DNA from: Propionibacterium sp.
GTDB lineage: Bacteria; Actinomycetota; Actinomycetes; Propionibacteriales; Propionibacteriaceae
Length of the DNA: 13,224 nt
Direction: 5' to 3'
Assembly (NCBI GenBank): GCA_012514785.1
Contig: JAAYZP010000134.1
Span: 1 to 13,224 of the forward strand
Of the stretch, positions 1-7,836 are shown piece by piece. Below the pieces are notes generated by a model, which saw only the letters and a program-made list of their open reading frames with translations, was not told the origin of the DNA and did not search any database. A program made the position numbers and the translations under genes. How positions within the stretch are numbered: position 1 is the first letter of the stretch; the number at the start of each line of letters is the position of its first letter.

Positions 1-410
1 AGCAGCACCGAGACGACGAAACGGCCGCCGAGCAGGCGGCGACGATCCATCGGCGATTCCATCAGCCAGAACCCCTCGGCGGAGCTGGCGAGCACCGGGC
101 CGAACATCCGGCTGGCCACCAGCGTGAGGGTGAGCAGCGCGGCGGCGGCGGCCCAGGGCAGGAGGTCGCGCGCGGCGAGGCAGCCCGCCGTCGTGCAGCC
201 CGCCGCCTGCTGCTGGGCGTCGAAGATGGCCGAGCCGATCATGGCGCCCAGCACCGCGATCGAGAAGACCATCACGTAGGAGTCGGACAGGGCCGACCAG
301 AAGCTGCGGTCGGCGCGCCCCTGGCGCCAGTCCTTGACGAGGCTCTTGATGGCCCCTTCGTCGGGGATCCCGATCGGGCCCCAGCGGTCCTCGACGGAAG
401 TCTCGCTCAC
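1..410 (-). CDS. ABC transporter permease, DUF6297-like, N-terminal part
   Basis: Open frame of 136 codons running off the left edge; only the N-terminus is present. The GTG start at 410 overlaps the TGA of the upstream ATPase gene (GTGA), so the two are translationally coupled and probably form one export ABC system. The protein has a charged cytoplasmic N-terminus (residues 1-37, with GRADRSFW near 31-38), a first hydrophobic segment about 44-63, a second about 83-102, and then the stretch AEGFWLMESPMDRRRLL at 111-127. That last pattern (membrane segment, then WLL/M-S/T-P-x-DRR) is what I recall of DUF6297 membrane proteins of actinobacteria, which sit next to a lone ABC ATPase. Substrate unknown. 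Family assignment is inference from pattern and neighbour; the membrane nature is seen directly. Confidence 0.7.
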   Translation of the reverse strand, partial: MSETSVEDRWGPIGIPDEGAIKSLVKDWRQGRADRSFWSALSDSYVMVFSIAVLGAMIGSAIFDAQQQAAGCTTAGCLAARDLLPWAAAAALLTLTLVASRMFGPVLASSAEGFWLMESPMDRRRLLGGRFVVSVL

Positions 411-1048
411 TGCTCTTCTCCCACGCGCACCTCGCGCGCGCCGATCGCCGCCACGAGCGACGGCTCATGGCTGGCGAGCACGATGGCGAGCCCCTGGCGC
501 ATGTCCTCCTTGAGGCGGGCGCCGAGCCACTCCACGCCCTCGACGTCGAGGCGCTGCTCGGGCTCGTCCAGGACGAGGACGCGCCGGGGGCGGACGAACG
601 CCGTCGCCAACGCCAGCCGGCGGCGCTGGCCGGAGGACAGCGTCGAGGGCAGCTGCCCGGCCTGCGGCACGAGCTGCACCTCCTCGAGGACGTCGTCGAC
701 GAGGCCGTCGGGGTCCTCGAGCCCGTGAGCGCGGGCGAGGAGGTCGAGGTGTTCGACGACGGCGAGGTCCGGGAAGAAGTCGAGGTCGTCGATGACGGTG
801 GCCAGGTCACGTCGGACCTGTGGGTTCGTCTCCGAGAGCTTGTTCCCGCAGATCGTGATCGCGCCCTCGTCGGGGCGGTCGGCGCCGACCAGGCAGCGCA
901 GGATCGTCGATTTTCCGGCGCCGTTGCGCCCGACGAGCGCCACCGCCTCGCCCTCGCGGACGGTCAGGTTGAAATCTTCGATGATCGTCACGGGCCCGTA
1001 GGACTTCTTCAGTCCTTCTGCCTTCAGCACAACGTCTTTCTTAGCCAC
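407..1048 (-). CDS. ABC transporter ATP-binding protein
   Basis: 213-residue ATPase subunit that should energise the permease encoded next to it. Visible motifs: Walker A GRNGAGKST at 40-48, signature LSSGQRRR at 137-144, Walker B VLVLDEP at 157-163 and switch histidine H194 (ASHEPS). The Q-loop glutamine is not where expected: the segment after strand 3 reads ATVIDDLDFFPDL (83-95), a variant I associate with small actinobacterial ATPases, so not necessarily a defect. GTG at 1048 is chosen as start because a GACAAT box ends 7 nt before it, as in most units of this window. ATG at 1057 (three codons longer) lies inside that box and has only a poorly spaced GGGA. The gene is divergent from menG and overlaps the permease gene by 4 bp. 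Specificity cannot be told. Confidence 0.88.
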   Translation of the reverse strand: MAKKDVVLKAEGLKKSYGPVTIIEDFNLTVREGEAVALVGRNGAGKSTILRCLVGADRPDEGAITICGNKLSETNPQVRRDLATVIDDLDFFPDLAVVEHLDLLARAHGLEDPDGLVDDVLEEVQLVPQAGQLPSTLSSGQRRRLALATAFVRPRRVLVLDEPEQRLDVEGVEWLGARLKEDMRQGLAIVLASHEPSLVAAIGAREVRVGEEQ

Positions 1049-1061
1049 GCCCGCCATTGTC
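1049..1061 (-). promoter_or_regulatory. Putative -10 box, leaderless start of the ABC ATPase gene
   Basis: GACAAT at 1061-1056 on the minus strand (4 of 6 to TATAAT), then 7 nt, then GTG at 1048. No Shine-Dalgarno at useful spacing. The same GGGACAATG-N6-GTG layout recurs in front of the cation transporter gene at 9725. Confidence 0.5.
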
Positions 1062-1107
1062 CCAGCACGGGCCAACTCAGGGCCAATTGGTGCCGGGCGA
1101 ACCAGGC

Positions 1108-1120
1108 TAATCTTGGGCCC
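1108..1120 (+). promoter_or_regulatory. Putative -10 box, leaderless start of menG
   Basis: TAATCT at 1108-1113 followed by 7 nt and ATG at 1121, with no purine-rich ribosome binding site between. A weak -35 candidate TTGGTG lies at 1087-1092 (15-nt spacer), inside the palindrome CCAATTGG (1083-1090) that is shared with the divergent ABC gene. Confidence 0.5.
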
Positions 1121-1837
1121 ATGCATTCCGCCGACCGACACGAACCAGGTACCCGCGCCGACCTCGACAAGCGAGCGGACGACGTCTCGGACATGTTCGA
1201 CGCGATAGCGACGCGCTACGACCTGCTCAACGACGTGCTCTCGCTCGGCCAGGACCGGCAGTGGCGGAGGAAGACCGTCGCGGCGCTCGAACCGCGGCAG
1301 GGCGAGCTCATGCTCGACCTCGCGGCCGGCACCGGCACGAGTTCGATGGCGCTGGCGGAGTTGGGCCCGGTCGTCGTCGCCGCCGACCTGTCCTACGGGA
1401 TGCTCCGGCAGGGGCTGGCGCAGTACCCCGAGCTGGATTTCATCAACGCCGACGCGCTGCAGCTGCCGTTCCCCGACGAGACCTTCGACGCCGTCACCAT
1501 CAGCTACGGGCTGCGCAACGTCGAGGACACCCTCGGCGCGCTGAAGGAGATGCTGCGGGTCACGCGGCGCGGGGGGCGCGTCGTCGTCAACGAGTTCTCC
1601 ACGCCCACGAACCGCGCGTTCCGCCACGTCTACAACAACTACCTGCTGCGCGCCCTGCCGCCGCTGGCGAAGCTCTCCCCCAATCCCCCCGCCTACAGCT
1701 ACCTCGCGGAATCCATCCTGGCCTGGCCCGACCAGGCGGGGCTCGCCGACGTCATGCTCGAGGCCGGCTGGGAGGGCATCGAGTGGCAGGACCTGTCGGG
1801 GGGCATCGTCGCCCTGCACCGGGGTTGGCGCCCATGA
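1121..1837 (+). CDS. menG: Demethylmenaquinone methyltransferase MenG/UbiE
   Basis: 238 residues. Transfers a methyl group from S-adenosylmethionine to demethylmenaquinone, the last step of menaquinone synthesis, at the cytoplasmic membrane face. Family marks: FDAIATRYDLLNDVLSLGQD at 26-45, the SAM-binding loop LDLAAGTGTSS at 65-75, acidic D89 after strand 2 (VAADLSYGML), ADALQLPFPDETFD at 110-123, ISYGLRNV at 127-134 and the C-terminal signatures AESILAWPDQ (196-205) and LSGGIVALHRG (225-235). It matches mycobacterial MenG closely as I remember it. The first in-frame ATG after a -10-like TAATCT is taken as start. It overlaps the next gene by 4 bp (ATGA) and is separate from the other men genes, which lie 1.6 kb away on the opposite strand. 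Confidence 0.97.
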   Translation: MHSADRHEPGTRADLDKRADDVSDMFDAIATRYDLLNDVLSLGQDRQWRRKTVAALEPRQGELMLDLAAGTGTSSMALAELGPVVVAADLSYGMLRQGLAQYPELDFINADALQLPFPDETFDAVTISYGLRNVEDTLGALKEMLRVTRRGGRVVVNEFSTPTNRAFRHVYNNYLLRALPPLAKLSPNPPAYSYLAESILAWPDQAGLADVMLEAGWEGIEWQDLSGGIVALHRGWRP

Positions 1838-3498
1838 TTCTGCTGGACCCGTACGCGGCCCGTTCCTGTCCGGTCAAGACGTTCAACGCGTTCGACCCGA
1901 CGACGGCGCCGGCGCTGCCCATGGACGAGTCGCTCCGCGAAGCGTTCGGCGGTGGCAGCGACCACCGGGACCGCGTGCTGGACCTGCTGGCCGACGTCGA
2001 GGGCGCCGTCGATCTGCGCCGCGCGCGGAGCGTCGAGGCCACGCGTGCGGCCGTGGCGTCGGGGGCGACGGTGATCGTCGGGCCCTCGCTGCCCGACGAC
2101 GTCCCCGGGCACCGCCGGGGCAACACCGACGGGCTGATCCGCGATCCGGGTGCGCCGGAGCCGCGGTACTGGCCCGTGCGGTCGAAGCCCTACCGGGTGG
2201 TCGAGAAGCAGATGGGCGGGGCCGAGCTGCGGTTCTCCTCCCTCGCCGCGCCCGCGCGGCTCGCGGTGCTGACCGACCGCCGCTACCGGCTCTTCCGTGA
2301 GGGGTCGCTGCTCGAGCTCGCGCACTCCTGGCGGATGCTGCAGGCCGCCGGGTGGGCCGCCGACGAGGAGCGCGCCGGGATCGTCGGCGACAACCAGGAC
2401 GGCTCCACGCCGTCGATCACCTGGGTGCAGCTGACCACCAAGTTCATCCGGACCTACTCGAAAACCGCTGGCTACAAGCTGCGCAGCCCGCTGGAGCGCT
2501 ACGACCACGAGCACGGCTTCCGGGTCCACGTCGCCGAGGTGGCCTCGGTCCGCACCGGCGTCGACGACCCCGAGCCCGTGGTGCGCCCGATCCGGGTGAA
2601 GGAATGCGAGTGGTGCGCCTGGTGGTCGATCTGCCGGACGCGGATGGACGACGACGACCTCTCCCTGCGCATCGCCAAGGCCCCCCTGGATGTCCGCGAG
2701 CTCCAGACGCTGCTGAGCCTCGGCATCATGACCGTGGCGCAGTTGGCGGAGGCGGATATCGACGCCATCCTGCCGCAATACCTTCCCCTGACCGGGCATC
2801 GCGACCGCGCGGAGGCGCGGCTCCGCCAGGCGGCCCGTCGCGCGCGCATGCTCGCCCACGGCGTCGAGCTGGAGCGCATCTCGGTCGACCCGATCGGCGT
2901 GGAGCGGGCCGAGGTCGACGTGGACTTCGACATCGAGACGGCCGACAACGGCAGCACCTACCTCTGGGGCGCGCTGGTCTCCGGCCCCGGCAGGGACCCT
3001 GAGTACGTGCCGTTCGTGCGCTTCACGCACCTCACGGGCGCGGACGAGGTGGAGGTGGCCGCCGACTTCTGCAGCTGGCTGCTGGAGCTGGTCGAGCGCC
3101 ATCCCGGCCTCCGGGTCTACCACTACTCCGACTACGAGATCGTCCACCTGCGCCGCATCGCCGACCGCAGCGAAGACCCGGCTATCGCGGCCGCGCTGGC
3201 GCTTGTGCCGGAGCATTTCGTCGACCTCTACCGCTACACCCGCGACAACTTCGTCGGCGTCGACGGGCTGGGTTTGAAGGTGGTGGCGACGCGCGGCGCC
3301 GGCTTCGCTTGGCGCGACGAGGACCCGGGTGGTCTGCAGTCGCAGGAGTGGTTCAACACGGCCGTCGACGGCGCGGACGAGCCGACGCGCGAGGCCGCGC
3401 GCCGGCGGGTGCTGGAGTACAACGAGGACGACGTGCGCGCCACGTTGGCGGTGCGCGAGTGGCTGACCCGCCAGGACGCCGGGGCTACGGCCGGCTGA
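1834..3498 (+). CDS. TM0106-type RecB-like nuclease with RNase H-like exonuclease domain
   Basis: 554 residues. N-terminal half: RecB/Cas4-like nuclease region with C12 (RSCPVKTF) far from C258, C261 and C267 (C-x2-C-x5-C), the layout of the four-cysteine iron-sulfur cluster of Cas4/AddB-type enzymes. TDGLIRD (about 109-115) should carry the metal-binding Asp. Where the family should have an acidic-x-Lys motif I read PVRSKPYR, so that site may be altered. A helix-hairpin-helix-like stretch follows (LQTLLSLGIMTVAQLAEADI, from 290). C-terminal half: RNase_H_2/YprB-like DEDD exonuclease with D366/E368 (DFDIET), D433 (HYSDYE) and D533 (YNEDDVRAT). A role in DNA or RNA processing is inferred; the substrate is unknown. 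ATG overlaps menG's stop (ATGA), so it is co-translated with menG. Its 3' end overlaps menD by 14 bp. Confidence 0.85.
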   Translation: MILLDPYAARSCPVKTFNAFDPTTAPALPMDESLREAFGGGSDHRDRVLDLLADVEGAVDLRRARSVEATRAAVASGATVIVGPSLPDDVPGHRRGNTDGLIRDPGAPEPRYWPVRSKPYRVVEKQMGGAELRFSSLAAPARLAVLTDRRYRLFREGSLLELAHSWRMLQAAGWAADEERAGIVGDNQDGSTPSITWVQLTTKFIRTYSKTAGYKLRSPLERYDHEHGFRVHVAEVASVRTGVDDPEPVVRPIRVKECEWCAWWSICRTRMDDDDLSLRIAKAPLDVRELQTLLSLGIMTVAQLAEADIDAILPQYLPLTGHRDRAEARLRQAARRARMLAHGVELERISVDPIGVERAEVDVDFDIETADNGSTYLWGALVSGPGRDPEYVPFVRFTHLTGADEVEVAADFCSWLLELVERHPGLRVYHYSDYEIVHLRRIADRSEDPAIAAALALVPEHFVDLYRYTRDNFVGVDGLGLKVVATRGAGFAWRDEDPGGLQSQEWFNTAVDGADEPTREAARRRVLEYNEDDVRATLAVREWLTRQDAGATAG

Positions 3499-5023
3499 TC
3501 CTCGCGACGACGAAGTCCGATTCGCCGCGCAGGGCCTCGTCGAGTTCCCCGCGGGTTCCCACGACGACGGACGTCCAGCCGAGCGCCTCCGCGACCCGCG
3601 CGAGGTCCACCGACTGCGGGGTGGCGAACACCCTCTCGAACGCGTCCGCGTACTCGGGCGCCCCCTGCTCCAGCTTGTGGAACAGCGCTCCCCCGTTGTC
3701 GTCGGCGACGACGACGCGGAGGTCCGCGCGCGGTTCCTGGGGAGGGCGCACGAGCGAGCCGAGGTCGTGTTGGGCGGTGATGTCGCCCAGCAGGACGGTG
3801 GTGGGGCGCCCCGTGCCGAGCGCGATGCCGCTGGCTGTGGCGATGGTGCCGTCGATGCCGGCCTGGCCGCGACTGGCGTACACCGTCGGGGGGTGCGCGC
3901 TGACGGGGACGACGTCGGCGTCGCGGATGATGTTGCTGGCGCCGAGGACGAGGTTGTCGGAGGCGCCGAGGTGTTGGAGGACGCCGTCGACGATGTCCTT
4001 GCCGCCCCAGCCCGGCGCTTTCGCCAGGCGCCGGTCCGCTTCCTGCCACCGCCGCAGCCAGGCCCCGTCCTGCTCGGGGAGGGTCACCCGGTCGGCGACG
4101 ACGGCGGCGCGGTGGCCCGGATCGTGCCAGGTGGCTCGATCGGTGACGACGACCACCTCGACGTCGGCGCGGGAGAGCAGCGCGGCCTGGGGGCGCGAGA
4201 GCGTCGGGTGCCCGAACACGACCACCCGCTCGATCTCGTCGGCGATCGCGGTGGTGAGGAGTTCGCGGCCGTGCGCCAGCGCGCAGTCGCCGGCGCGGGC
4301 GTTGCTGCTGGGCTCGGCGAGCAGCGGCACCCGGGCCAGCTCCGCCAGGGCCCGGGCCTCCGCCCCGACGGCGGGGGTGGCGTCGCCGGCGACGATCACG
4401 GTGCGTGCGGGGCCCGTGAACTCGACGAGGTCGTCGCCGCGGCTGCGGGAGACCCGGGTCACGGTGAGCGGTGCGGGTTCGAAGGACCCGACGATCGGCA
4501 GCGCGAACTCGACGTTGAGCTGCACGGGGCCGGGTTCGCGGGTGCGGGTGCCGAGGGCGAGGTGCGCGGCGCGCTGCACGCCCGCGCTCCAGGCGGCGGG
4601 GGCGCCGGAGGTGGAGGCGAGCCTCGTGACCCCCAGCATCGTGGGCCCGAAGATGCCCACCTGGTCGGCGGTCTGGGCGGCGCCCGAGCCGACGAACTCG
4701 CTCGGGCGGTCCGAGGTGACGAGCAGCAGCGGGACGCCGGCGTGCCGGGCCTCGAGCGCGGCGGGCGCGAGGTTGGCCACGGCGCTGCCGCTGGTCACGA
4801 CGACGACCGCGAGCCGGCCCGTGGCCTTCGCGAGCCCCAGCGCGCGGAAGGCGGCGGAGCGCTCGTCGATGGCGACGTGGAGGTCGATGCCCTCGGACCG
4901 CTCGAGCGCGTGGAGCGCGAGCGTGAGGGGCGCGTTGCGGGAGCCGGGGGCGACAACGAAGTGGCCGGCGCCCAGCGCGTGCAGGGTGTGGACGATGGTG
5001 CCGCCCAGCTCGACGCTGCTCAC
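3485..5023 (-). CDS. menD: SEPHCHC synthase MenD
   Basis: 512 residues, slightly shorter than the 550-odd of E. coli or mycobacterial MenD. Thiamine-diphosphate enzyme that adds 2-oxoglutarate to isochorismate, giving SEPHCHC, the first committed menaquinone intermediate. Seen: APGSRNAPL at 25-33, catalytic-type glutamate E54 in IDERSAAFRALG, TSGSAVANLAPAALEA, TSDRPSE, then the ThDP/Mg segment GDITAQHDLGSL starting near 413 and VVADDNGGALFHKL near 437-450. The GTG start at 5023 overlaps the menC stop (GTGA). It is the last gene of the menE-menA-menC-menD operon. Its stop lies inside the 3' end of the convergent nuclease gene. Confidence 0.96.
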   Translation of the reverse strand: MSSVELGGTIVHTLHALGAGHFVVAPGSRNAPLTLALHALERSEGIDLHVAIDERSAAFRALGLAKATGRLAVVVVTSGSAVANLAPAALEARHAGVPLLLVTSDRPSEFVGSGAAQTADQVGIFGPTMLGVTRLASTSGAPAAWSAGVQRAAHLALGTRTREPGPVQLNVEFALPIVGSFEPAPLTVTRVSRSRGDDLVEFTGPARTVIVAGDATPAVGAEARALAELARVPLLAEPSSNARAGDCALAHGRELLTTAIADEIERVVVFGHPTLSRPQAALLSRADVEVVVVTDRATWHDPGHRAAVVADRVTLPEQDGAWLRRWQEADRRLAKAPGWGGKDIVDGVLQHLGASDNLVLGASNIIRDADVVPVSAHPPTVYASRGQAGIDGTIATASGIALGTGRPTTVLLGDITAQHDLGSLVRPPQEPRADLRVVVADDNGGALFHKLEQGAPEYADAFERVFATPQSVDLARVAEALGWTSVVVGTRGELDEALRGESDFVVARISRP

Positions 5024-5940
5024 AGCCGCTCCCGGACGCGCTCGAAGCGCCGCAGCCACCAGGCGGTCGTGGCCTCGTCGGCCGCGTACCGCTCGGCGTG
5101 CTCGGGCACGAGCCCGACGACCGGCGGGGTGAGGTAGCCGCCCTCGGGGATCAGCGGTTCGTCGACGACGTCGCCGGAGAGGAGGCGGATGGTCTCCAGG
5201 CCGCAGGCGTACGGCAGGTTGGGCAGCGCGGCGGCGAGCGCGACGCCGGCGGCGATGCCGATCGAGGTCTCGACGGCGGAGCTGACGATGACGGGCATCC
5301 GGATCTCCTTCGCGAGCTCGAGGCAGCGGCGCACGCCGCCCAGTGGCTGCACCTTGAGCACGATGGCGTCCGCGGCATCGAGCTCCTTGACGCGGTACGG
5401 GTCCTCGGCGCGGCGGATGGATTCGTCGGCGACGATCGCCACGCCCATGCCGCGGAGCCGCGCGAGGTCCTCGACGGCGGCCACGGGCTGCTCGACGTAC
5501 TCGAGGTCGAACGGCGCGAGCTGCCGGATCGCCTCGCGGGCCTCCTCGAGGCTCCAGGCGCCGTTGGCGTCGACGCGGAGCTTCGCCTCCGGCATGGCTT
5601 CCCGGACGGCGCGGACGCGGGCGACGTCGTCGGCCAGCGGGGTCTCGCCCGCCACCTTGATCTTGATCGTGGAGCAGCCGGTGGCGAGCGCCCGGGCCGC
5701 GGCCTGTTCGGGGGGCAGCGCGGGGACGATGCCGTTGACCGGGACCTGGTCCCGGAAGGGGCCGGGGAAACCGTGTTCGGCGGTGTCGACGGCGGCGCGC
5801 AGCCAGTGGGCGGCCTCGTCGTCGTCGTATTCGGGGAACGGGCTCCACTCGGCCCAGCCCGCGGGGCCCTCGAAGAGGAGGCCCGTGCGGTGGGTGAGCC
5901 CGCGGAAGGGCACGGCCATGGGGATGTCGTAGACGATCAC
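5020..5940 (-). CDS. menC: o-Succinylbenzoate synthase MenC
   Basis: 306 residues, enolase superfamily. Dehydrates SHCHC to o-succinylbenzoate. Catalytic lysines K93/K95 (STIKIKVAG), metal ligands D124 (DANGAW), E150 (EYVEQP) and D172 (VADESI), and the second-side lysine K196 (AIVLKVQPLGG) are all present, so the enzyme looks intact. The N-terminal cap is short, as in other actinobacterial MenC. The GTG start at 5940 overlaps the menA stop by 4 bp (GTGA), which fixes the start. Racemase or epimerase activity, known in some members of this superfamily, cannot be excluded, but the men operon context makes the synthase role firm. Confidence 0.95.
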   Translation of the reverse strand: MIVYDIPMAVPFRGLTHRTGLLFEGPAGWAEWSPFPEYDDDEAAHWLRAAVDTAEHGFPGPFRDQVPVNGIVPALPPEQAAARALATGCSTIKIKVAGETPLADDVARVRAVREAMPEAKLRVDANGAWSLEEAREAIRQLAPFDLEYVEQPVAAVEDLARLRGMGVAIVADESIRRAEDPYRVKELDAADAIVLKVQPLGGVRRCLELAKEIRMPVIVSSAVETSIGIAAGVALAAALPNLPYACGLETIRLLSGDVVDEPLIPEGGYLTPPVVGLVPEHAERYAADEATTAWWLRRFERVRERL

Positions 5941-6809
5941 AGGTACACCCCGACGAGCAGGCCGAGTCCGATGCCGATGCCGGCCATCCCGGTGCCCTGG
6001 ATGACGGGGATCAGCGCGCGCCCGGTGGCGCCGCCGAGGACCAGCTTCAGCGGACCGGCGAGCACGGCGCAGCCCAGCAACGCCACCAGCGCCCACCAGC
6101 TCGTGAGCGCAGCGAATGCGACGACGGCGAGCGCCGAGAGTGCCGCGAGGGCCGCGTAGAAGCGGCGCGTGCCGCGGTCCCCGAGCCGTACGGCCAGCGT
6201 CATCTTGCCGGTGGTGCGGTCGGTCGGGATGTCGCGGAGGTTGTTGCCCACGAGGACGGCGCAGGCGATGGCGCCCACCGCGGTGCCCGCGGCGAGCCCG
6301 GCCAGGGTGAAGCGTCCGGAGACGACGTAGGCGGTGCCCATCGTCGCGACCAGCCCGAAGAAGACGAAGACGAACACCTCGCCGAGCCCCATGTAGCCGT
6401 ACGGCTTCGTGCCGCCGGTGTAGAACCAGCCCGCGAGGATGCAGGCGACGCCCACCAGCAGGAGCCACCAGTGGCCCGTGAGGATCACGATGGCCAGCCC
6501 GAACACGCCGGCTGCGGCGAAGCTCAGGTAGGCGGCCAGCTTCACGGCCCGCGGCTTCGCCAGCCCGGAGGCCGTGATGCGGGTGGGGCCGGTGCGGTCC
6601 TCGTCGGTGCCGCGCACGCCGTCGGAATAGTCGTTGGCGTAGTTGACGCCGACCTGCAGCGCCGCGGCCACGAGGAAGGCCAGCACGGTGAGCAGGAGGT
6701 CGGTCGCGCCGAGGGCCGCGGCGGCTGCGGCTCCGGCCAGGATCGGGGCGACGGCGGCGGGCAGGGTGCGGGGCCTGGCGCCGGCCACCCAAACTTCGAG
6801 TGTTGTCAT
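5937..6809 (-). CDS. menA: 1,4-Dihydroxy-2-naphthoate polyprenyltransferase MenA
   Basis: 290 residues, UbiA-superfamily membrane prenyltransferase that attaches the isoprenoid tail to dihydroxynaphthoate with loss of CO2, giving demethylmenaquinone for MenG. Two Asp-rich motifs are visible: NYANDYSDGVRGTDEDR at 56-72 and NNLRDIPTDRTTGK at 189-202, which bind the Mg-diphosphate of the prenyl donor. Around them are eight or nine hydrophobic segments (for example 36-54, 92-111, 113-130, 142-161, 167-188, 215-235, 238-257 and 270-290). ATG at 6809 overlaps the menE stop (ATGA), and its own stop overlaps menC. Confidence 0.96.
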   Translation of the reverse strand: MTTLEVWVAGARPRTLPAAVAPILAGAAAAAALGATDLLLTVLAFLVAAALQVGVNYANDYSDGVRGTDEDRTGPTRITASGLAKPRAVKLAAYLSFAAAGVFGLAIVILTGHWWLLLVGVACILAGWFYTGGTKPYGYMGLGEVFVFVFFGLVATMGTAYVVSGRFTLAGLAAGTAVGAIACAVLVGNNLRDIPTDRTTGKMTLAVRLGDRGTRRFYAALAALSALAVVAFAALTSWWALVALLGCAVLAGPLKLVLGGATGRALIPVIQGTGMAGIGIGLGLLVGVYL

Positions 6810-7765
6810 GTCCCGAGCAATCCTATGAGGCTTTCCCGGTCGGGTTTACCACCGGCGGTGCGCGGCAGCCGATCGGCGACGACGAGCTGGCGCGGCAGCG
6901 CGTGCCGGGGCAGCGTCGCGGCGAGGCGCTCCCGCCATGCATCGAGCGTGCCCGAGCCCGCGAACAGCACGATCCGCCGGCCCCACTCGTCGTCGTCGAC
7001 GGCGAGCACCCAGCTGTCCGGGTCGAGGGCCTGCGCGGCCCGCCGCACGACGGCGAGGTCGGCCTTGAGCCCGCCGGTGATCACGACGTCGTCGACGCGG
7101 CCGAGCACCGTGAGGCGCCCGTCGCGCCACTCGCCGCGGTCGGCGGTCAGGAACCTGCCGCCGGAGACCATGGGCCCGGCGAGCTTGATGCGGCCGTCGA
7201 CCAGCCGGACATCCACCCCGGGCAGCGGCACGCCGTCGTAGACGACGCCGCCGCAGGTCTCGCTCATCCCGTAGGTCTCCACGACCCGGATCCCGGCCCG
7301 CTCGGCGCGGGAGCGGACGTCGTCGGCCAGGGGTGCGCCGCCGACGAGGACGGCGTCGAACTCGGCGAGCCGGGTGCGGCCGTCCAGGGCGCGGACAAGC
7401 TGGGTGGGAACGATGGAGACGACGTTGCGGCCCGGCCCGGGCGCGAGGTCGGCGAGGTCGGGGGATGCGCGCCGGACCCCGTCGCCGAGCACGCCGCGCA
7501 CGAGCACCATGAAGCCGGCGACGTAGTGGGAGGGCAGGGCCAGGTGCCAGGTGGCGCTCCAGCCGAAGTGCTCGGTGGTGGCGGCGGCCGCGGTGTGGAG
7601 CTGCTCACGGGTGAGCGGGATGTGCTTCGGGACGCCGGTGGAGCCGGATGTCTCCAGCACGGCGCCGATGTCGTCGCCGAGCGGGGGCGCGTGCCCGGGC
7701 GCGAGCCAGAGGCCGGGGCCCCCGTCGAGCATGGTGGCGACGTCGTCGGGGGTCACTTCGGGCAT
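6806..7765 (-). CDS. menE: o-Succinylbenzoate-CoA ligase MenE
   Basis: 319 residues, ANL-superfamily adenylating enzyme that activates o-succinylbenzoate with ATP and CoA. Seen: P-loop ETSGSTGVPKHIPLT at 38-52, YGMSETCGG at 165-173, LGRVDDVVITGGLKADL at 221-237 and the catalytic lysine K307 in AGGKPDR. The N-terminal domain is strongly shortened (P-loop begins at residue 38), a compact form like those of other actinobacteria. It is the first gene of the men operon. ATG at 7765 is preferred over ATG at 7774 because a TACCAT box ends 7 nt before it; the longer start lies inside that box. The gene diverges from the PLDc_N-like gene, with an 84-bp gap. Confidence 0.93.
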   Translation of the reverse strand: MPEVTPDDVATMLDGGPGLWLAPGHAPPLGDDIGAVLETSGSTGVPKHIPLTREQLHTAAAATTEHFGWSATWHLALPSHYVAGFMVLVRGVLGDGVRRASPDLADLAPGPGRNVVSIVPTQLVRALDGRTRLAEFDAVLVGGAPLADDVRSRAERAGIRVVETYGMSETCGGVVYDGVPLPGVDVRLVDGRIKLAGPMVSGGRFLTADRGEWRDGRLTVLGRVDDVVITGGLKADLAVVRRAAQALDPDSWVLAVDDDEWGRRIVLFAGSGTLDAWRERLAATLPRHALPRQLVVADRLPRTAGGKPDRESLIGLLGT

Positions 7766-7778
7766 GCGGAGCATGGTA
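7766..7778 (-). promoter_or_regulatory. Putative -10 box driving the men operon
   Basis: TACCAT at 7778-7773 on the minus strand, then 7 nt, then ATG of menE at 7765. No Shine-Dalgarno is visible. This spacing predicts a leaderless menEACD mRNA. No convincing -35 was found. Confidence 0.45.
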
Positions 7779-7836
7779 GTACGTCGCCATGTGAGAGCCC
7801 CGGCAGCCCGTCTCCTCCAGGATTGAACGAAGAGGT

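Noticed and set aside
407..1819. Long open frames on both strands over the ABC/menG region, giving 450-470-residue proteins
   Set aside because: They are extensions of the true ABC and MenG frames back through the opposite gene, a usual effect of high GC. The family N-termini and promoter-like boxes place the real starts at 1048 and 1121.
3677..6159. Long plus-strand frames opposite menD, menC and menA
   Set aside because: Antisense shadows of clearly identified enzymes, rich in Gly, Arg and Ala repeats and without any recognisable motif.
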